Made by a program: the position numbers and the translations under genes. The notes under the pieces are model-generated. The model saw nothing but the letters and a program-made list of their open reading frames with translations. It had not been told where the DNA came from and searched no databases. DNA of 64,000 bases from Schizochytrium sp. CCTCC M209059 (taxonomy: Eukaryota; Sar; Bigyra; Thraustochytrida; Thraustochytriidae). The stretch lies in contig KN805396.1 in assembly GCA_000818945.1 (NCBI GenBank), positions 209,857 through 273,856 of the forward strand, read 5' to 3'. This document shows positions 1-9,261 of the stretch, piece by piece. Position 1 is the stretch's first letter. Each line of letters starts with the position of its first letter.

Positions 1-680
1 TGGGAGTTCGAGGCGCCGGTCGCGTCTTCTGCCTCGGTCGACACGCCGCAGCGAGCGAGCGAGCGAGCGTGCGGGAGAAGGGGAGAGAGCTTCGTCCTCG
101 GGGTCTTCTTCTTCTTCTTCTTCTTCTTCTTGTTGTTCGTCCTCGACGACGACGACGAGGACGAGGACCGGGATGGGGACCGGCAGCAGCACGAGCAGAG
201 GCCGAGGTCGAGGAAGGAGCCGAGACGGGGTGGACGGGATCGGGCGGGCGGCCTCGCTCTCTCCCTCTCTCTCTCTCTCCTGCGAGGTGTCGAGCCGCGG
301 CCACATGGCAGTCAGCGCCGCGCCGAGTGAGAGAGAGAGACCCAGCCGCCGCACAAACAAACAAGAGGAGGGAGGAAAGCAGAAGCCCCGAGGCGCCAGG
401 AACGAGCGGCGGGAGTCCGTCCGACTAAGCCGCGGGCAGGCGTGCGTAGAGCAGGAGGAGAGAGAGAGAGAGTGAGCGGCGAGCGACAGAGAGAGCGAGC
501 GAGCAAATCCACAACCTTGACCGACTGACTGACAGAGCGACCTGAACCTCGCGGACAGCAACAGCAGCAGCAGCAGCAGCAGCACGCGAGAAAGCGGAGC
601 GGAGAGAGAAGACAGGAGTGAAGCGGAAGGCAAGGGAAGGCAGGAAGGACAGCGAGACCAGAATTAGCCTCACCAAGAAG
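1..680 (+). other. Upstream region / 5' leader of the 6PGD gene, low complexity
   Basis: No gene is supported here. The stretch is made of purine/pyrimidine tracts: a TTC run near 107-131, CT/AG-rich blocks near 255-285 and 455-500, and eight CAG units at about 560-583. Open frames on both strands are compositional. It probably holds the promoter and 5' UTR of the downstream dehydrogenase gene. Confidence 0.6.
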
Positions 681-2153
681 ATGGCGGAGTTCGGACTCTA
701 CGGCCTGGCCGTCATGGGCCAGAACTTTGCCCTCAACGTGGCGGAGAAGGGCTTCAGCATCTCTGTGTGCAACCGGTCCCCGTCCAAGGTGGACACCTGC
801 GTCGAGCGCGCCGAGAAGGAGCTCGGCGAGAACGCCTCGAACCTCAAGGGCTACAAGGACCCTGCCGAGTTCATTAAGTCCCTGGCCAAGCCCCGCAAGG
901 TCATGTTCCTCGTCAAGGCCGGCGCCCCCGTCGACGCCTGCATTGACCTCTTCCTCGAGCATCTCGAAGAGGGCGATGTCCTCATTGACGGCGGTAATGA
1001 GTGGTTCGAGAACTCTGTTCGCCGCGGCGAGCGCTGCTCGGAAAAGGGCATCATGTACCTTGCCATGGGCGTCAGCGGTGGCGAAGAGGGCGCCCGCAAC
1101 GGCCCCTCGCTCATGCCCGGTGGTCCCCGCGAGGCCTACGACCTCATCAAGCCCATCATCGAAAAGGTCGCCGCACAGACCGAGGCTGGACCTTGCACCA
1201 CCTACATTGGCGGACCCGGCTCCGGCAACTATGTCAAGATGGTCCACAACGGTATCGAGTACTCTGACATGGAGGGCATCGGCGAGGCTTACACCATCCT
1301 CAAGCACGTCGGTGGTCTCGACAACGAGGAGCTCGCCAAGGTCTTTTCCGAGTGGAACAAGGCCGAGCTCGACTCCTTCCTCATTGAGATCACGGCCAAG
1401 ATCCTTGCCAAGCGCGACACTGATGTCTACACGGACGATGGCGAAAAGCTTGAGGGCAACGAGTCGCGCTACGTGCTCGACATGGTGCTCGACCGCACCG
1501 GCTCCAAGGGTACGGGCCGCATGACCGTGCAGTCTGCCGCCGAGCACGGCGTCGCTGCTGGTGGCATGAGCGCCGCTCTCGATGCCCGCTACATTGCCTC
1601 CGACAAGGATGCCCGCGGCGTCATGGCCCCTATGCTCGACGGCCCCACGCAGATGCCCGAGCTTGACAAGGAGCAGCTCATCCAGGATGTCCGTAACGCT
1701 CTCTACTGCACCAAGATCTGCTCCTATGCTCAGGGTCTTAACCTTATTCGCGAGGCCTCGCGCCAGCGCGACTGGAATGTTGACCTTGGTGAGTGCTCGC
1801 GCATCTGGCTCGGTGGCTGCATTATCCGCGCCAAATTCCTTCACCGCATCAAGGAGGCGTACGACCGCGATCCGGATCTTGCCAACCTTCTCATTGATTC
1901 CGAGTTCAAGGAGGAGATCGCCACCAAGCAAAAGTCGTGGCGTCGCGTCGTTTCGCTCTGCGCTGCCGTCGGTCTTCCGGCGCCATCCATGATGGCGTGC
2001 CTTTCGTACTACGACCAGTACCGTCGCGAGACGCTTCCCGGCGCTGCTCTTGTGCAGGCGCAGCGCGACTTTTTCGGCAGCCATACCTTTGAGCGCAAGG
2101 ACAAGCCCCGCGGCGAGATGTACCATTGCCGCTGGACCGACAAGCACTTCTAA
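681..2153 (+). CDS. PGD: 6-phosphogluconate dehydrogenase, decarboxylating
   Basis: Oxidative decarboxylation of 6-phosphogluconate to ribulose 5-phosphate with NADP reduction, in the cytosolic pentose phosphate pathway. The 490-residue product has the usual family length. Visible signatures are the N-terminal Rossmann motif GLAVMGQNFALNVAEKG followed by NRS (typical of NADP use), the catalytic loop GVSGGEEGARNGPSLMPGG near residues 130-148, and KMVHNGIEYSDM near 184-195. The all-helical C-terminal domain runs to the end. The ATG at 681 (agaagATGG) begins exactly at the family N terminus; the frame stays open upstream without similarity. Codon use is strongly C-ending, as expected for a highly expressed gene. 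A very long antisense open frame over this gene is a composition artefact. Confidence 0.97.
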   Translation: MAEFGLYGLAVMGQNFALNVAEKGFSISVCNRSPSKVDTCVERAEKELGENASNLKGYKDPAEFIKSLAKPRKVMFLVKAGAPVDACIDLFLEHLEEGDVLIDGGNEWFENSVRRGERCSEKGIMYLAMGVSGGEEGARNGPSLMPGGPREAYDLIKPIIEKVAAQTEAGPCTTYIGGPGSGNYVKMVHNGIEYSDMEGIGEAYTILKHVGGLDNEELAKVFSEWNKAELDSFLIEITAKILAKRDTDVYTDDGEKLEGNESRYVLDMVLDRTGSKGTGRMTVQSAAEHGVAAGGMSAALDARYIASDKDARGVMAPMLDGPTQMPELDKEQLIQDVRNALYCTKICSYAQGLNLIREASRQRDWNVDLGECSRIWLGGCIIRAKFLHRIKEAYDRDPDLANLLIDSEFKEEIATKQKSWRRVVSLCAAVGLPAPSMMACLSYYDQYRRETLPGAALVQAQRDFFGSHTFERKDKPRGEMYHCRWTDKHF

Positions 2154-2734
2154 TCTGTTGGAACTGAAACGAATCAACCGACCAACAACAAGAAGAAAAG
2201 AAATGGTTTGCTACTGCCTTGAGCGCAGCTAAAAACCATGCACACAGCGCACAGCTCTTCTCTCCCCTGCCCGCTCGTTGCTTGACGAGAAACAAAAGGT
2301 TTCGAGACGAGAGTATGTGAAATCATTGCTCCTCCCCCCCCCTTCTCCCCCCTTCCCCCTGTCTGCAAAAGTGGGAATTAAAAATAATCTAAGCATTTCA
2401 TGCCACCTTTTTTTCTTTTTTCTCCTTTTCCTGCTTCTTCTTCTTCTTCTTCTTTTCTTGGGAGATATTCTTTCCTTTTTTCCGAAACATCATTACGAGC
2501 AATCGTCAACGCTCGTATTAGACATCGCCCCAACGGCGGCAAAAAAACATCTCTTGAGCTGCCGAAATCAGTTCTGGTCCTCTTCCTCCTTCGTGCATAC
2601 TATGTTGTTGTCACTCGTCGTTGTCCTCGTTCAGATGTAAGGTAACACGTGCAGACCTGCCTGACACACGAGTACTTAACCTTGGCTCTCATGAGTGTCT
2701 TTATCTTTACATTTTCAAATGTTTCCTTTCTGAA
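2154..2734. other. Convergent intergenic region between PGD and DNAAF11
   Basis: Both neighbouring genes end here, so this holds their 3' UTRs. It is pyrimidine-rich on the + strand, with C runs near 2334-2360 and T/CTT runs near 2405-2460. No coding frame with family similarity or tRNA is seen. Confidence 0.5.
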
Positions 2735-4096
2735 TTATTCATCGTCGTCATCATCATCGTCGTCCAGTGCTGGCACATGCAGAGCTGCCTCTCTTCGAGC
2801 CTGCTCCTTGACGGCAACCGGCGCCGAAGAGGAAGCACGGAGTCCCAAGTCGGCCATTTCGTTCGCAAGGTTCGGATTTTCTTTGCCCTGATAAATTGTG
2901 CGGAGATCCACAGCCTGACGAAGAATGTCGTCGGCACGTTTCGTCGGTTGCGCAAGACGTTTGACGCGGCCAGATGCGCTGTCTTGCATCTTCGCTACCT
3001 TATTCTTTCCATTGTGGTCCTTGAGCGGGCCCGCACTTGGTGCGGACAAAGTCACGGCCTCGTCCAAAGTGAGTTTGGGCATTGTCACCTTGAGCTCGCC
3101 GCTCGCCTGCGAGCGCTCGCACTTGGCATCCTCTGCACGGACCTCGTCACGGTCCTCGCCACCAGGAAACCCGAGACGAAGCACCTTGTCCTTAAAAATG
3201 ACTTCTACAAAGCGCGGATACACTTGGCAGTCGATGAGCGAGGTGTCCACGTACCGAGGTAGCTGAACGCGCAAATACACATTCTCGCGGTCCTCCTCGA
3301 GTGCAAAGTCGAGACCGCCCTCATTGCACTGCCGAACGCGGCCGTCGGGGAAAAATTGTTTGGCACGTGCCAACGCCACGGCCTCTTCGTGTTCCTTTTC
3401 GTAGTTACGCTCCTTGGGCAGACGCTCCTTCTCGCGCGCCTCCTTTTCCGCCTTTTCCTCTGCCATTTCACGGTACATTTCTGTGCGCAACTCCGGCGTG
3501 TACGGCGCGTTGTCGCCACTTACGTCGACAATTTCCGGTTTGCTAGCTTCAGCGTGGGCCTCGGCAGCAATTCGTTCTGCCAGCTCCTTGTCCAGATCAT
3601 CGCTGCGCTGCGCTGCTCGGATGCGGTCTGATTTCGTAATGGACATGCCATCAAGTTTCTGCAAGTGAGGCAGCCGCAAAATAATGTAGTCCTTGTGGCC
3701 TTCCCAGTCTGCAAACGGGTTTCCCACGACGTAGAGCTCGCGCAAGAGCTTGTTATGCTTCAGGTTCGCGACGGACTCCTCGAGCGCAGAGCATGGCACA
3801 AAGTTTAGCATGAGGTCCAGTTTATTGAGGAACTCGCAAGATTCCAATCCTTCAATCTTGAGAATGTTGTTTTGCGAAACGTTCAGGTACTCGAGCTCTT
3901 TCAGATGTTGCAGGTTCTCCAGCTTGCCAATAATGTTGTTCTGTAGGTACAGGATTTTCAGACGTCGACACAAGGACCCAACCTTTTCAATCTTCTCGAT
4001 TTCCAGCTGATGCAGCGCGATCTCCTCGAGGTCTGCCATCGTCCCTTCATTGTGCTCCGACTTGCGTCTGATCAGCTCCGCATCAATGCGCACCAT
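2735..4096 (-). CDS. DNAAF11: Dynein axonemal assembly factor 11 (LRRC6 / tilB homologue)
   Basis: Cytoplasmic factor for preassembly of axonemal dynein arms, so the organism builds motile flagella. The 453-residue protein starts MVRIDAELIRRKSEHNEGT, which aligns residue by residue with the animal LRRC6 N terminus and fixes the ATG. An SDS22-type leucine-rich repeat block with LKILYLQNN and LEYLNVSQNN units covers about residues 20-150, ending in an LRR cap with GNPFADWEGHKDYI. A charged, helical linker rich in E/K/R follows (about 180-270), then a CS/p23-like beta domain (VYLRVQLPRYVDTSLIDCQV onward, about 275-360). The extreme C terminus is an acidic Asp run encoded by a GAT/GAC microsatellite. 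It is divergent from the lectin-type receptor gene and convergent with PGD. Confidence 0.93.
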   Translation of the reverse strand: MVRIDAELIRRKSEHNEGTMADLEEIALHQLEIEKIEKVGSLCRRLKILYLQNNIIGKLENLQHLKELEYLNVSQNNILKIEGLESCEFLNKLDLMLNFVPCSALEESVANLKHNKLLRELYVVGNPFADWEGHKDYIILRLPHLQKLDGMSITKSDRIRAAQRSDDLDKELAERIAAEAHAEASKPEIVDVSGDNAPYTPELRTEMYREMAEEKAEKEAREKERLPKERNYEKEHEEAVALARAKQFFPDGRVRQCNEGGLDFALEEDRENVYLRVQLPRYVDTSLIDCQVYPRFVEVIFKDKVLRLGFPGGEDRDEVRAEDAKCERSQASGELKVTMPKLTLDEAVTLSAPSAGPLKDHNGKNKVAKMQDSASGRVKRLAQPTKRADDILRQAVDLRTIYQGKENPNLANEMADLGLRASSSAPVAVKEQARREAALHVPALDDDDDDDDE

Positions 4097-4866
4097 CGCT
4101 CCTATCTGTGCAAGTCCGCGCTGCTTCTTCTGGCCTCACCGGGCCTGGCCAGCCTCGCTCGCAGTCGCGCGGCCGCCCAACGTCCTCTCTCGCCCAAAAG
4201 GCGTCCCGCCCGAGGCCTCGCCTGTCTCGGTTTATGGTGAAAACACCTTGTCCTCGCGCGTCGACCTGCGCCGCCGCGTCTCCTGCTTTTTTCTCCCGTC
4301 CCGTCCCTTCCCTCGCAGCGCCCGAGGCGAGGAGAGGCCGCGCCGGCGGGTCTCCGTCCGCGCGCGCTCCGGGTCTGTCTGCGAGCGTCGCGTCTCGCCC
4401 GGCGCAGCGGCCGCAGGCTGGCTGGGCGGGGACTTGCTTGCTTGCTTGCTGTTGCAGGGCTGGCGCGTGCGATTTTACCGGTCACCTTTTGGGGGAGGGA
4501 GCTCCGGGCCGTGGAGCCCAAGGTGGGCCACATTCCGGCGGCAAGCGACCCATTTGCGCCACCTGCCTGCCGACTACAGGTCGAGACGGTAACGCCCGAC
4601 ACGAGGAGAAGGAGGGGAAAGGAGAACAAGAAGAAGACGTTGCGTCGATACTTCTGCAGGACGCACTGCAGGTCCAAACGAGAGAACGCGACCACGCTCG
4701 TGCGTCACGGTGGCGCCTGCTGCAGGCTCTCGCTCGCTTACTCTTGGAGAGAGGCAAAAGTGGGGGCTCGCTACTCCCGAAGAGCATGCAGACAGGCTTG
4801 CAGGCAGGTACACAGACCATAAGGCGGTGGACCACGTGCGATAACAAGTCGCGGGGGTCAGCGGTG
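4097..4866. other. Divergent promoter region between DNAAF11 and the receptor gene
   Basis: About 770 bp separate the two divergent starts. It is GC-rich, with a GCTT tetranucleotide run near 4433-4450. The + strand frame of the downstream gene stays open across it, but the translation is Arg/Ser/Pro-rich with no domain, so I treat it as promoter and 5' UTR rather than coding. Confidence 0.5.
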
Positions 4867-7578
4867 ATGCTGACTCATCTCGATCTCGATGGCAGACGAC
4901 GAAAACGTGTCGATGATAAGCCAAGAGCTCACTCCTTGGCCAGAACGATTGCAATTCTCGCAAGTTTGGCGCAGTTGACAGCCGGTCTCGATGCCATGTG
5001 GAAAGACTGCATGGGCGCAACATGCTACAAGGTCTTTGGCCCAGAAACCTCGTACGAAAATCTGCAATCGCTTTGTCACGGCTATGGGGGTGAGCTTTTC
5101 TCAGCGGCGAATCAGTCGGTTCTTCAACACGTACAATCAATCTTTGAGCGCGATGCGCTTGAAGCTGACCGTGACGCAGTGCTCTTGCTTGGTGCTCTCA
5201 CAGATGAAGAGGCGCTTGGAAACCTCGCATTTGACGATGACTCAGCGAACGTGACCTTGGAATTCATCGACGCGACGCTGGAGACGGCTGTCGCAAAGAT
5301 GTCGAGTGGGTCATGTATTCAGTCTCTTCGCCTCGATAGCGATAGCGCAGCCGTTAGCTGGATCGAGACGACCTGCGAGCAGGAACAATTGTACTCTGTC
5401 TGCCAGCACGCAGCACCAGAGTATGGCTTTTGCTATGAAATCCGCTGGCAAGACCAGAAAGGTCGTACGCGCAAACGCGTCATGGAGCCCGTGACTCAAT
5501 TTCCTCAAAATCATCCCAAGACTGCGGGTAATGGGGTATGTGGCGGTGCTGGATTCAATTTTATACCTCCAGAAGGGCTTTGGTCTGGTAAAGGGGCTGA
5601 AGAAGCCCACGACAGCTCTTGCAAGCTCGTGTCTGGAGGCGAGCTTTTTTACGGCTATGACTACCCTACGAGCGGGAGCTCTAACACGGGCTTTGCCGAT
5701 GACAACGCGCTGACCATGTTTTTTCTCGTCGACTCTGACTATCGCGGATATTGGGTCCTTGCAATCGACAAGCCAGATGGAGTGGACGCAGACGATGGGT
5801 ACCTCAGCATGAGAATTAACGGAAGTGGACTTGATGGCGCCGGCGTCAATGTGCAGCTTAAAGACGATCCTGCTGTAAAGGATGTCGGCGACGCATGCGA
5901 GAAATCAGACTTGAAAGACGAGGGCTTTGGAAGGGACTGCTACGCATGGAACGGTACGCATGGATCCTTCATCTGGCGCTGGCACCAGTGCTGCACCGAT
6001 GGCATGGTGCTTGGCCGCCTTCCGTCGACAGATTTCTGCATCGACGTGGAAATCACCAAGAAAAGAGGACTCAGCAAGATGCTCGTAGGCGACTTTGTTG
6101 CAGATGAGCTCGACATAAGCATGACTGAAATTCCTTTCGAAAGCGCCGTCAACGTATGCGGCTACGAATGTCCGGACTTTTGCAGTGCCATTACAAACTG
6201 TGGCGAATGCTCAAGCACAAAGGGCTGCGGGTGGTGCCCGGGTTACGGTTGTGAGGCCATTGGAGCCAAAGGAGGATGCGCCGAAGGATGGCGAGATAGC
6301 GATTCGGAAGAGTGTTGTGAGGCGTGCGCGACTGCGAGCAGCTGTGACGAGTGCGTCGACATCGAAGGATGCGGATGGAATCACAGACTTCACACCTGCA
6401 AGTCCGGCAACAAATATTCGCGAACGCTCTGCCAGACCTCCGACGATCTTGAATACTATTTTGCCTTCGATCACGCGGAGTGTACGACCGAAAGCCCAAC
6501 CGCTGCAGTACAGCAGATGAATTTGACGTCTGCTGCTCCTACAGATGCGCCCTACTCTGCAACGCCAACAACTTCCGAACCAACGACAGAGGCGCCTATA
6601 ATGGTAGAGCCAACAACAGCAAAACCAACAACAGCGGAGCCGACGACCGTAGAACCGACTCTGTCAAATACTCGGAGCGAAAGCACCAAGGCCCCTGCTT
6701 TCCAAGAGGAAACGAGCAATGCAACAACGCACGAAGAAGCCGTGGACACGCCTCCGAGTCGGCCTGGAGAAAACGGGCCTGCGTCGTGGACGATCGCTCT
6801 TGCAGCGTTAGGGGCTTGCGTCTTATTGATCGCTCTCTTGGCCGGAGGCTACAAGTACAAGCGCCGAAAGGGTTCTCGCGAGAATTTGGACGGTGACTTT
6901 ACAAGTATCGCTCCAGGCGTGATCAAGCAGAGCACCAAGGTTTCGGTCTTCCAGCAGGGAAACCCAATGTTTGATAATATCGGTCTCGTCTGTGACAAAC
7001 CGAGCAAAACATACCCAAAGAATTCTCTCGTTCAAGCCTTGGCTGCACACAAAGCTGCGGGCGATTACTTTCGGGTCTTTACAAACAACCCTGGTATTGC
7101 AATGCAGCTGTCAAAGGAAACAATGTGTTTTGTCAAGTGCACCGAAGACGATGGCGTGCTTCTTGACAAGCTAGAGAAACCTGGACCCATACGTGCGCTC
7201 GTGAATTTGGCAATGGCCAAATCGAATCGGGGAGATGCGTCGCCGACGTCCAAGGTCAAGACGCACCTGCGCATTAAAAAGCGCGATGAGTGGACAAGAC
7301 ATATTGACCCGGCAACAGAAAAGGAGTTTTTCTACAATGGCAAGCTCAACGAGGTTGTGAATGACGCTGCAGGTATTAATGAGGCGCAAGCATCTGCGAG
7401 ACGTGAAGATGCAGACCCGCTCCGCTGGGAGTTCGCTCCGGATGAGTTCGAAGACTTCGATCTTGTCCTCAACGTGCTTTCACGAGCGAACTGGCAACTT
7501 TGCAAGGATCTCCACCTTGAGTACTTTTTGCACCCAGAATCAGGCGAGCGTGTCTGGATTGAAAGCTCGACCTCGTAG
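4867..7578 (+). CDS. Large single-pass membrane protein with C-type-lectin-like, PSI-like and cytoplasmic WW-like segments
   Basis: The predicted product is 903 residues. A hydrophobic signal (SLARTIAILASLAQLTAG) ends near residue 43. A C-type-lectin-like fold follows (about 50-190): CYKVFGPETSYENLQSLCHGYGGEL at the start and WIETTCEQEQLYSVC at the end. Next is an unrecognised Cys-containing domain (190-430), then two tandem PSI-like Cys modules (about 435-518, with CGECSSTKGCGWCPGYGC and CDECVDIEGCGW). A Thr/Pro stalk of repeated EPTT motifs and one transmembrane helix (about 640-662) with a KYKRRK stop-transfer follow. The cytoplasmic tail of about 240 residues has two degenerate WW-like stretches (near 804-830 and at the C terminus). 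Binding of an extracellular glycan or protein is inference. The start is the first ATG that keeps the signal; the frame is open upstream to 4108. Confidence 0.8.
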   Translation: MLTHLDLDGRRRKRVDDKPRAHSLARTIAILASLAQLTAGLDAMWKDCMGATCYKVFGPETSYENLQSLCHGYGGELFSAANQSVLQHVQSIFERDALEADRDAVLLLGALTDEEALGNLAFDDDSANVTLEFIDATLETAVAKMSSGSCIQSLRLDSDSAAVSWIETTCEQEQLYSVCQHAAPEYGFCYEIRWQDQKGRTRKRVMEPVTQFPQNHPKTAGNGVCGGAGFNFIPPEGLWSGKGAEEAHDSSCKLVSGGELFYGYDYPTSGSSNTGFADDNALTMFFLVDSDYRGYWVLAIDKPDGVDADDGYLSMRINGSGLDGAGVNVQLKDDPAVKDVGDACEKSDLKDEGFGRDCYAWNGTHGSFIWRWHQCCTDGMVLGRLPSTDFCIDVEITKKRGLSKMLVGDFVADELDISMTEIPFESAVNVCGYECPDFCSAITNCGECSSTKGCGWCPGYGCEAIGAKGGCAEGWRDSDSEECCEACATASSCDECVDIEGCGWNHRLHTCKSGNKYSRTLCQTSDDLEYYFAFDHAECTTESPTAAVQQMNLTSAAPTDAPYSATPTTSEPTTEAPIMVEPTTAKPTTAEPTTVEPTLSNTRSESTKAPAFQEETSNATTHEEAVDTPPSRPGENGPASWTIALAALGACVLLIALLAGGYKYKRRKGSRENLDGDFTSIAPGVIKQSTKVSVFQQGNPMFDNIGLVCDKPSKTYPKNSLVQALAAHKAAGDYFRVFTNNPGIAMQLSKETMCFVKCTEDDGVLLDKLEKPGPIRALVNLAMAKSNRGDASPTSKVKTHLRIKKRDEWTRHIDPATEKEFFYNGKLNEVVNDAAGINEAQASARREDADPLRWEFAPDEFEDFDLVLNVLSRANWQLCKDLHLEYFLHPESGERVWIESSTS

Positions 7579-7673
7579 AAATTTGAGGGTAGCGCACTTT
7601 GACTTTCATGGAAGAGAAACAAAAAAATCGAAAATATGTACAAGCACTTGGCGAAATCGACGATATTGACTTT

Positions 7674-8762
7674 TTATTGAGGACGCCGGGTGATCGCACG
7701 AAGCTTGGCACTGCGTGCACGTGGATTCTCGGTACTCTCTTCTTTGGAGGCCTTGCGCACGCCACGAAAGCATGGCGAAAAGTTCTTGTATTTCTTGAAA
7801 GCCTGCTTTACCAGGCGATCCTCGAGACTGTGAAACGAGATGATAGCTACAGTACCCCCAGGGCGAACAATGTTTGGCACGTTGTCGAGGAAAGTTTCGA
7901 GACTGTCCAGCTCGCCGTTGACGGCAATACGGAGTGCCTGAAAAATTCTTGCGGCAGGGTGCGATCGAGCAGTCTTCCAGTCTACCATTGGCGCGATTGC
8001 ACGTACTAGATCATGAGTGCTATCAATGGCCTGCTTTTTCCGCGCGCGCACAATCTGCGTGGCTATCCGTCGGGCATTACGTTCTTCCCCGTACTCCCGG
8101 AAAATCGTTTCGAGGACATTTTGAGGTCCCTTGTTGACGAGCGTCCACGCGCTAACGGGCGATGTTGGGTCCATCCGCATGTCTAGCTTGCCCTCATTGC
8201 GAAAACTAAACCCGCGTTCGCCTCGATCGAGCTGCATTGACGAAACACCGAGGTCAAGGAGGACGCCGTCCACGGGAATCACCTCATCGCCGAGTGTGCT
8301 TTTCATGTCAGAAAAATTGGAATGCACGGCGCGAAATTTGTCTCCCCACGGCGCGAGACGGCGCCTTGCGATTTCGAGTGCATCTGGGTCGCGATCGACA
8401 CCGACGATACGCAAGTTGCACGGCAGCGTCTCAAAGCGGTGCAGGAGTGCTTCCACGTGCCCGCCTGCTCCAAGCGTTCCGTCAACAATCAGAGCCTCAT
8501 TTCGCATGCCGAGGGTGTCTGCGAAAACGTCCACGACCTCATCTCGAAGCACGCTCACGTGCCCGGCCTCTTTGCCGCTGCTCAACGTGTTGACGCCAAG
8601 ATGCTGTCCATCGCGACCATGGCTTTCGTCATCTTGGGCGAGGTCCCCGCCACTTCCGCTTCCGCTGCTGCCGTCGCTGATGCTTCCGTTCTTGCTGCTA
8701 ATGCTCGCGAAGCCTCGCGTTCGAGACGGCTTCGCAAGCCGAAATATCGCGAGGCTCCGCAT
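7674..8762 (-). CDS. METTL15: RsmH/MraW-type rRNA (cytosine-N4) methyltransferase, mitochondrial (METTL15-like)
   Basis: SAM-dependent N4-methylation of the decoding-site cytosine of small-subunit rRNA (C1402 in E. coli; 12S rRNA in mitochondria). The 362-residue protein carries the family's landmarks: a VSVLRDEVVD start of the core, the SAM motif DGTLGAGGH, VDRDPDAL, the LLDLGVSSMQLD motif, RGFSFRNEGKLDMRMD, and near the C terminus IISFHSLEDRLVKQAFKK. The first about 60 residues (RSLAIFRLAKPSRTRGFAS) are Arg/Ser-rich and free of acid, typical of a mitochondrial presequence. The ATG at 8762 was chosen because it begins this presequence; an upstream non-ATG extension adds only polar residues. 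It is divergent from the Aha1/LRR gene. Confidence 0.95.
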   Translation of the reverse strand: MRSLAIFRLAKPSRTRGFASISSKNGSISDGSSGSGSGGDLAQDDESHGRDGQHLGVNTLSSGKEAGHVSVLRDEVVDVFADTLGMRNEALIVDGTLGAGGHVEALLHRFETLPCNLRIVGVDRDPDALEIARRRLAPWGDKFRAVHSNFSDMKSTLGDEVIPVDGVLLDLGVSSMQLDRGERGFSFRNEGKLDMRMDPTSPVSAWTLVNKGPQNVLETIFREYGEERNARRIATQIVRARKKQAIDSTHDLVRAIAPMVDWKTARSHPAARIFQALRIAVNGELDSLETFLDNVPNIVRPGGTVAIISFHSLEDRLVKQAFKKYKNFSPCFRGVRKASKEESTENPRARSAKLRAITRRPQ

Positions 8763-9261
8763 TCCCGTCCTCACCAATCTGGTTTTGTTGGCTGGCCGAC
8801 GAGGCAGATCGATCGACCACTGGCACTTCACCTCATCTTTAAGTTGTCAAGAACGTCGTCGTGCAGTCCAGCACGAGCGAGGCTTCGGCGATGCGATGCG
8901 AGCCCCTCACGATCGCGAGCTCTCGCATCACAGGTTTGTGAGCCCCATACAGGCGACTTTACTCTCGTTCTTGCTGCGTTCATGTGACGAGGGCTGGCAC
9001 GTGAATAGAGAGCGAGCGAGCGAGCCGTTGAAGACGATTGATTGCGGACAATGATGGGTGACACCGAGTGACACGGACTTTTGGGCTTGGCGACGATGAG
9101 ATGAAGAAGCAAACCGAAGACGCCCGCTCGACGACGAAGAGCACAAAGCGAGGCTGTGCGCCGTCCGCACTTCAGGTGCGCAGCAGACTGGGAAAGCGAG
9201 GCCTTCTGCGCGTGCCTGGCAACGACAACACAAACAACAACGAAGCCTTTTGGGGAAAATA
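8763..9261. other. Divergent promoter region between the RsmH-like and Aha1/LRR genes
   Basis: About 500 bp between two divergent ATGs. Several short frames cross it, but none resembles a protein family. I see no tRNA or tandem repeat, only a GAGC tetranucleotide run near 9011-9024. Confidence 0.45.

Noticed and set aside
312..2177. 621-codon minus-strand open frame over the 6PGD gene
   Set aside because: It is a mirror of strong codon bias in a highly expressed gene; the + strand product is a textbook 6PGD.
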